Assembly: GCA_022709385.1 (NCBI GenBank)
Contig: JAKLIX010000003.1
Span: forward strand, 240,676-304,675
Direction of reading: 5' to 3'
Length of the DNA: 64,000 nucleotides
Source: Bacteroidota bacterium
GTDB lineage: Bacteria; Bacteroidota; Bacteroidia; Bacteroidales; CAIXZF01
The notes under the pieces are model-generated. The model saw nothing but the letters and a program-made list of their open reading frames with translations, did no database searches and was not told where the DNA came from. The translations under genes and the position numbers were made by a program. Below, in pieces: positions 44,501-53,500 of this stretch. Within the stretch, counting starts at the first letter, position 1. Each line of letters begins with the position of its first letter.

Positions 44501-47500
44501 AAAGGTTACCGTCCCACAGATAATCCATCTGTGCAATACTGAGCATGTCGCTTTGAGTTCCGGAATAATTGCCGTCATCGGTCAGATCAGTCCAGCTAAC
44601 TCCGCCGTCTGCGCTCACCTGCCACTGGTATGCGGTGGCATCCTGGGCGACAACACTGAAACCGGCAGGATCACCTGCAAAGCCTCCGGTTGCCATCGGC
44701 TGGGTAAGGATGGTGGGAAGCAGTTCGGCAGAGGATACCGTTCCGTTTACGAAGGTGGCAGCCAGCGGATCACCATTGAAATCAGTGTATTCGCAGTAGC
44801 CCTGGGTAAGCAGATCCCAGGTCATATCCGTGGTGCCGCCGAAGTAGTTAAATATCAGTTCGACAATGGTGCCGTCTCCGACACTGGCCGGCAGCAGTGA
44901 ATACCAGGAGAAAATGAACTGGCCGGAAGTCGGGCTGATCAGTCCGCTTGAAAGGGCAGGATGCAGGTTCTGGAAATTCACATATTCGATTACCGACGGA
45001 TCATAGTTCATCGTCAAAGAGATGGAAGCGACATTGTAAAGGTCTTCCACTGTAACAGGTACGATGATTTCTGTACCGGGGCAGGCCGATACTGACTGGG
45101 CTGTAGTAATAATGGTAAAGGGTACCGGTAGCACGGTCAGGGTGGCATAGGGTGTCGGAATGCTGCAGATCTCGGTCGTAAGGAGACAACGATACTGATA
45201 AGCATTGAACAGGTAAAGGGCATCGGTTATCATCAGGTCGGGCGTGGTAACGCCTGAATAATGGATATCATTCATCAGATTGATCCAGGTGTTGCCTCCG
45301 TCCGGACTCACCTGCCACTGATAGTAGAGGGCATCGGGTGAAGTTACGCTGAATTGGGCATTGTCTCCGTGGGTCACGGTCATATCGGCAGGCACACTTG
45401 AATATGTCGGGATGTAGCCGTTCGGTCCGATGGATCCGTTGAAATAAACAGCAGGCAGGATATTCCCGTCGAAATCGTTGTATTCACAATTGCCGGGTGT
45501 GCTCAGATCCCAGGTGAGATCGGTGTAACCTCCGTGGTAAGTGAAGACCAGTTCCAGCAGATTGCCGATTCCGACATTGACAGGTATCAGGCTGAACCAG
45601 GAGAGTTTCCATTCTCCGGGAATAGAGAAGATATTAAGTTCTCCGGGTTCGAGTTGCGGATTTTCGTTCTGATAGCCTTCATAGGTAAGGACTGCCGGAT
45701 CGTAATCCATGGTCAGGGAGATGGCTGCAATATTATATACATATTGTGCTGCAATGGGAATGATCACCTGGTCGCCGGGACATGCTACCATTTCCGGCAG
45801 GCTGGTCTCAATGATTCCGCCAAGCGGGAGAACATTGAGCACTGCGGCATCGGAAGTTACAGAGCAAAAGTCTCCGCTTACGATACAACGGTACTGGTAA
45901 TCATCCATGGCGATGGGTACAGCGGTAAGCAACAGCTCACTGGTGTTTACACCTGAATATACGCCGCCGTCGCTGAGGCCGGCCCAGCTCATTCCACCGT
46001 CAGTGCTTCCCTGCCATTGGTAGCTGAATCCGTTGACGGCAGTAACACTGAAGCTTGCATTGTCGAGGTCGGTGATGGTCACATCGGCAGGCTGGCCTGT
46101 AATGGAGGGGAATGCTCCGTTGGGGCCGATGGAGCCGTTGAAATACTGGGCGGGAAGAATGTCACCATTGAAATCATTATACTCACAATTACCGGGTGTG
46201 GCAACATCCCAGGTCAGGTCGGTATAGCCTCCTGAGTAATCAAAGACGAGTTCAATCAGGTTACCCCCTGAAATGTTTACGGGAATGATGCTGTACCATG
46301 AGAAGAACCAGCTTCCGGGAACATTGTTAATGATGATATCATTGACATTGAAGGCCGGGTTAAGGTTCTGGTAACCGGTGTAAACTGCCACTGCCGGGTC
46401 ATAATTCAGCACAAGGGAAATGGCAGCAACATTATACAGATATTGACCTTCAACCGGAATGATCACCTGGTCGGAGGGGCATCCCACGCCGCTGCCGGCT
46501 GTAGTCAGGATATCCTGGATAAAGGGATTCACGGTCAGAAGCGCCGGATCGGTCATTATGGTGCAATTTTCATTGCTGATCTGGCATGCATAAAGATAAC
46601 CGTTCATGCCAATATTCACTCCGGTGATTTGCAGCATCGGCGTGCCTGTTCCACTGTACATGGCGTTGTCGCTGAGCGGCATATAGGTCAATCCGCCATC
46701 GGTACTGAGCATCCAGGCATAGGTTAATGCGTCGGTGGCAGTAACGCTGAAACTGGCATTATCACCGTCGGTTACAGAGATGTCGGCCGGTTGTCCAAGG
46801 ATATTGGGAACCATATAACCATCAACCCATCCGTCGTTATAAACTGCGGGCAGGACATCGCCGTTGAAATCATTGTACTCACAGTTGCCGGATGTCGTAA
46901 GATCCCATGCGAGGTCGGTGTAACCTCCGGTGTAGGTAAAGACAAGATCAAGAAGGGTTCCGTAGAGGAGGTTGACAGGGGTCAGGCTGTACCATGAGAA
47001 GCCCCAGTAACCCGGGTAAGCATTGATCAGGACATCACTTGCGTCGAACTGCGGATTCAGATTCTGGTAGCCGGTATACACCAGTGAAGCGGGATTGTAA
47101 CCCAGTGTCAGTGAAATGGCGGCAACCTCTTCGAGATTGGTTACAGTTACCGGAATAACGACTTCGGCACCCGGGCAGGCAAATGCTGTACCGACTGTGG
47201 TGACAATTTCTTCAATCACCGGAATAACGGTCAGTGCTGCACCTGCAGACATGATCTGGCAATTGTCATTGCTGACCTGGCAGGCATAAAGGTATCCGTT
47301 CATCGTCAGGTCAACGCCGTTGACCTGCAGATCGGCTGTGGCTGTGCCTGCATACATGGCATTGTCGGAGAGAGGCAGGTAGGTTAAACCGCCGTCGGTG
47401 CTAAGCATCCATGCATAATAAAGCGCATCGGTGGCCACTACTGAGAAGAGGGCATTTCCGCCTTCTGTCACAGAGGTGGCGGCAGGCTGGCCGACGATGG

Positions 47501-50500
47501 CGGGAACGGTATATCCGTCCACCCAGCCATTGTTGTAAACAGCCGGCAGCACATCACCGTTAAAGTCATTGTATTCGCAATTGCCTGAAGTAGTGAGATC
47601 CCATGCCAGGTCGGTATAACCTCCGAGGTAGTTGAAGTTAAGTTCCAGCAGGGTACCACCGGCAAGGCTCACCGGTGTCAGGTCGTACCAGGAGAATCCC
47701 CAGTATCCCGGATAGGCATTGACCAGTACATTGGCTTCATTGAATAAGGGGTTCAGATTCTGGTAACCGAGGTACACAAGGGCAGCGGGATTATAGCCGA
47801 GGGTCAGCGAAATGGCTGCAACGTCTTCGAGATTGGCTAGATCCACCGGGATGGTAACAGTACCGCCCGGACATGCATATCCGGTACCCACGGTGGTGAT
47901 AATATCAGTAATCACCGGTGTCACGGTGAGGAGGGCTTCTTCGCTGGTGGTACTTAATTCACAAGCGGGTTCGGTGAAAATGCAGCGGTACAAATAGCCG
48001 TCCATGCTGATCGGGATATTCACGATATACAGATCTGAAGCATTGGCACCTGTGTACATGGCATCGTCAACCAGGTCTGTCCATTCCACACCATTATATA
48101 CCTGCCACTGGTAAGCCACATCATTCCCTGCAAATGCATGGAAGTAAGCATTGCCGCCTTCCATGGTGGTGGCATCCAAAGGTTGGGTAATTACAACCGG
48201 CGGTGCGGCAACTGCGTCCACAGATCCGTCGGTAAAGCTTGCTGCGTAAAGGTTGGCATTGATGTCGCTGTACTGGTTGTTTTCCGGGTTGGTGAAGTTC
48301 CATGTGAGGGCAGAATAACCACCGGTATAATCAAAGATCAGTTCAACGAGATCCCCGTTAAGGATCGTGCTTGGATTCAGGGTGAAGTGGGAAAGCAGCA
48401 TCAGACCGTTGATTCCGTTGGCCTGGAAGAGATAAGGATCGTTGATGGCCGGATTCAGGTTTTGATATCCAACGTAGGTCAGCAGCGAGGGATCATAATT
48501 AAAAGCAAGGGAGATGGCGGCTACGTCCACCATATTCACAACATGCACCGGAATGATCAACTGGCCGGGGCAGGCGGTGATTTCCGGGAGACTGGTGAGA
48601 ATTTCAGAGAAATAGGGATAGACATTCAGAAGAGCGGTACTGCTGACATAGTCACCACAGAATTCACTTGAAAGCACACACTGGAAGTAAGTATTGTTCA
48701 TGCCAAGTGTGACGCCGGTGAGTTGCAGCATGGCTGTCTGGCTGCCGCTGTAAATGGCATCATCCACCACATTTGTCCAGGTCAGGCCGTCAGTGCTCAT
48801 TTGCCACTGATATGCGGTTACATTGCCTGCATTAATGCTGAAGGTACCGCCGGTTCCTTCCATCAGGTTCAGATCGGCGGGCTGGGTAATGACTACAGGG
48901 ATATCGTAGAAGAATATCTCTGCTGATCCGGTCATGTTGGTCATACAGGAGTTGTTGGCTGCAATGATGCTGTATACTCCCGCAGTGGCGAAGGGTCCGA
49001 AGCTGAGCGGGCTGCCGGTGCCTAAGAGGGAAGTTCCTGTGGGGTTTCCGTCAACATAAAGTTCATAAAGCATGCCATCCTCGGAGCCGTCGAGCGTGAT
49101 CAGGGCGTCTTCTTCCGGACAGAGGCCGCCGCCGCCGCCTACATTGAAGGCAAGCGGGTAGGGGGTCACAGTCACCGTAACACTGGCGGTTTCCGTATTA
49201 ATACCGTCGTTCACCACTACTGTATAGGTGGTGGTCTGAAGAGGAGCGTCTGTGGGATATTGTTCGCTTGAACTGAATCCGGCAGGATCGGAAGTCCAGG
49301 TGATATCATTCACACCGCTTCCGTCGGTAATGTCAACTCCCAGCTGAACAGTGGTTCCTGCGCAGGAATTCGTGGGATCAGCCCATGCGGAGATACTCAG
49401 CGGACCTCCGTACACATCCACATATACGTAATCTGCTTCACTGACACAGCCGGTTTCAATGTTGGTGATCACCAGACTGAAGTTAACGGGTGCAGTCAAC
49501 GCAAGCGTTTGGGGATTTTGAACATTGGCATCTACGAGGTAAGCAATGGGTTCCCATGCGTAGGTATAATCTTCCGGTGCCTCAATAGGACTCCCTGCGA
49601 GGGTGGTTGAGGTTCCGTAAAGGATGCTCTGGTCAGGCCCTGCATTGGCGATGGGCAGAGGATTGACAGTCACTGTGGCGCTTGATGCCATCCAGGCAGT
49701 ACATCCGCCCATGCTCATGGCCTGTACGGTATAACTGCCTGCTGCGGTCTGCAGTCCGAAACTGAGCGAAAGGCCGGTTCCGGCAAACATCAGGCCTGTA
49801 GGTTGTCCATCCAGGTAAAGATAATAGTCGACACCGATTTCAGATCCGTCGAGAGTGACTTCCACACCGTTACCACCGGCGCAGTAAGCTCCGCCGCCGA
49901 CAAGGTTGAAAACAAGCGGGTTGGCTGAAACATTGACCGTAACACTTGTAGTTTCGGTATTGATACCGTCGTTAACCACAACGGTATAGGTAGTGGTTTG
50001 CAGGGGAGTGTCAAAAGGATACTGATCGGTTGATGTAAATCCGACAGGATCAGACGTCCAGGAAATATCATAGGTACCACTTCCATCAGTAATGTCAACG
50101 CCGAGCTGGATAGTAGCTCCGGCACAGGGGTTGAGAGGCTCGTACCATGCTGTGATGCTCAGGGGTCCTCCGTACACATCCACAAATACCTGATCGGCAT
50201 CACTGACGCATCCGGTCTCAATATTGGTGATGACCAGGCTGAAGGTTACCGGCTCTGTCAATGCCACAGTCTGTGGATTCTGGACACCGGCGTCCACCAG
50301 ATATGCTGAGGGTTCCCATGCATAGGTATAATCTTCGGGTGCTTCAATCGGGTTTCCGAAAAGGGTGGTTGAAGTGCCGTAAGGAATGCTTTGGTCAGCG
50401 CCGGCATCAGCCACTGGCAGCGGATTGACAACAACTGCAGCAGCACCTGTCATCCATACCGAGCAGGGAACAATGTTCATTCCCTCAACAGTATATACTC

Positions 50501-53500
50501 CAGCGGTGGTTTGAATGCCAAAATTCAGTGGCAGGCCGTTTCCGACAAGTACCAATCCGGTGGGTTGGCCATCCCTGTACAAATAATAATCAACGCCGGT
50601 TTCTGAACCGTCGAGTCCGACGGGAACACCGTTGCCTCCTGCACAGAAGGAACCGCCGCCCGTAACGGCAAATGCCAGGGGGTTTGGGTAATAGACGACA
50701 TCAACTGTCATATCCATCCAACTCTCGCAGCCGAATCCATTGACTGCAAGACAGGTATAGGTTCCGCTGGCAGTGACATTGTCAAGCAGGAGCTGGCTGC
50801 CATTCCCGCTGACGGCCATTCCGGTGGGAGTTCCGTCAAGGTACAGATAATATGTGACACCGACTTCTTCTGAGCTTTCCAGGTACAGTGGTACGGCTCC
50901 ATTCAGATCGCACACCGCATTTCCTGCAAACCCGTAATATACCATCGGTACCGGATTTACGACGATTTCAGCAACGCCGTCCATCCATTCATCACAACCT
51001 TCGGATCCATAATAGGCAAAAATGGAATATAAACCTGCTTCATCCCAATACCAACTCAGTGAGCCGCCATTCCCTTCAATCGATTCTGTTACCGGATAAT
51101 CCGGAGTTGTCGGATCAATCATTTTCCATAACTGGTAGAAGAAGCCTGTTTCTGAACCATCCAGTTCAATCAGGGCACCGGGTGAATCTCCGGCACAGAT
51201 GGTACCACCGCCGCTCACATTGAAGACGGACGGCGTCGGGTTCACGGTAACTGTAACGAAGGCACTGGCCAAATCTACACCGTCGGATACTTCAACATAA
51301 TAAGTGGTTGTTTCGAGGGGGTAAGCCACAGGGTATTGTTCGCTGGAAGTGAATCCCGGAGGATCGGATGTCCATGCGAAAGTATTGTTCCCTGTTCCGC
51401 CGGTTACATAAGCTGCCAGCTCAACTTCTTCTCCTGCACAGGTCTCACCGGGGTTGGCACCTGCTTCGACACCCAGGGGTTGTCCTTCGACGAAAATCGT
51501 CAGGAAATCATAATCAATACAGCCGGAAACATTGTCAGTCACCCTCAGGGTGAGGTCTGTCTGTGTAAACAGGGCAACAGTCACCGGATTGGGGATTACT
51601 GGATTGCTTACAAGCGCATCCTGCATCCAGAAGTAACTGTAATCACCGCTTCCGCCGGTGGCACTGCCGTTCAGCTGGGCCGTTGTGCCTGGAAGGATGG
51701 TCTGGTCATCACCTGCATTGGCAATGGGGAAGTCCCATACGGTAATGGTGACCTGGTCAGTGGCTGAACTGAAACCATCGCTGACAGTAACATAATACGT
51801 GGTCGTCTGAAGCGGAATATCAATGGGATCCATCAGGTTCGAAGTGAATCCCGGAGGATCGGATGTCCACTCATAGGTATAGACACCCGTGCCACCCTGT
51901 GCATTGGCAGTCATCCAGGCAGTGGCTCCTTCACAAATGGTGGTGTTCCCGTCCACGGTGATATTAACACTTACCGGGGTATAGTCAATGTTGACCATCA
52001 CCTGATCCTGGTCGGTACAACCTGTAAGCTGATCGGTGATTGCAAAAGTAAATTCGGTGCTGGTGGTCAGAATGGTAGTGGCTGTAAAGGCAGCCGTGGG
52101 ATCTCCCACCAGTGCGGCAGGTTCCCAGCTGTAGGTAAAGCTTCCTGAGCCGCCACTGGCCAGTCCCTGCAGCGTGGTCGATGTTCCGATGGGAATATTC
52201 TGGTCGCCGCCGGCATTGGCAGTTGGCTGGGTGTATACGGTGGCAAGGGTGGATCCGGTGTTCACGCAGCCATTGGCACCGGTGACAGACACATTGTAAG
52301 TGCCTGAATTAGCCGTTGTTGCGCCCGTAATGACTGGATTCTGGACATTAGTGGTGAATCCGGCGGGACCGGTCCAGCTGTAGGAAACACCGCCACTTGC
52401 AAATAATTCAAGGTCCATGCCCTCGCATACAGGTCCGTTGTTGGATACCTCCACGGTGGGTTTCGGAAGAATGGCCACATTGGTATTGGCTATTGCAGAA
52501 CACTGGTTTGCAGCCGTTACCACAACGGTATAAAGACCAGCATTGAGCATGGTGGTAAGCGGGATGGTCGGAATGCGAATGTTGGAGGTGAAACCGTTGG
52601 GGCCTGTCCATGAATAACTTACTCCGCCATCTGCAGTCAGGTTCAGCGGGTTCCCTTCGCATACCGGGCTGTTGCTGCCGGCTGTGGCATTGGGGCTGGG
52701 ATTTACAACGACAGTTGCCGTGGCGGTTTTGGAACAATTCTGTGCATTGGTCACAGTGACTGTATACACACCACTGGCTGCGACGGTAGCGTTAAAGATG
52801 AAAGGATTCTGCAGGTTGGACAGGAATCCGTTCGGACCACTCCAGGAGTAGGAGGTTCCGCCGCCGGATGTTAGGGTCAGGGTGGAACCGGCGCAAATCG
52901 GACTGTTACTCCCTGCCGTGGCAGGAGGAGCAGCCAGTACCACAACCTGGGTATTACCTGTGTTGACACAGTTTTGTGCACTGGTGACGGTCACTGTGTA
53001 AACGCCGGCAGCAAGGGCGGTCACATTGGGAATGACGGGGTTTTGCTGGCCCGATGTAAAACCGTTCGGTCCTGTCCAGCTATAGGTTGCACCTCCCGAA
53101 GCGTTCAGGTTCAGGGTTGTACCTTCACAAACTGGACTGTTGCTGCCGATGGAAACAGCCGGAATGGGATTGACTGTGACAGCGAGGTTGGAGGCATCAC
53201 CGTTTCCGCAACCATTTGTGCCATAGACGCTCACATTACCGCTGACGGCGGAGTTATTGATATTTACGGTAATGGAGGTGGTGCCTTGTCCGCTGATGAT
53301 GTCAAATCCTGCAGGCACTGTCCAGGCATAGGATGTGGCGTTGAGGATCACAGGTGTGCTGTAAACCACATTGTTGGTTCCCTGGCACAATGAAACCGGC
53401 CCGGTGATTTCCCCGGCGGGTTCAGGAATGGGAGGGTAAACCACCACCAGGGTGCTGGCGGAAGCTGTACAAAGGTTGGCTCCGGTCACCACAACAGTGT

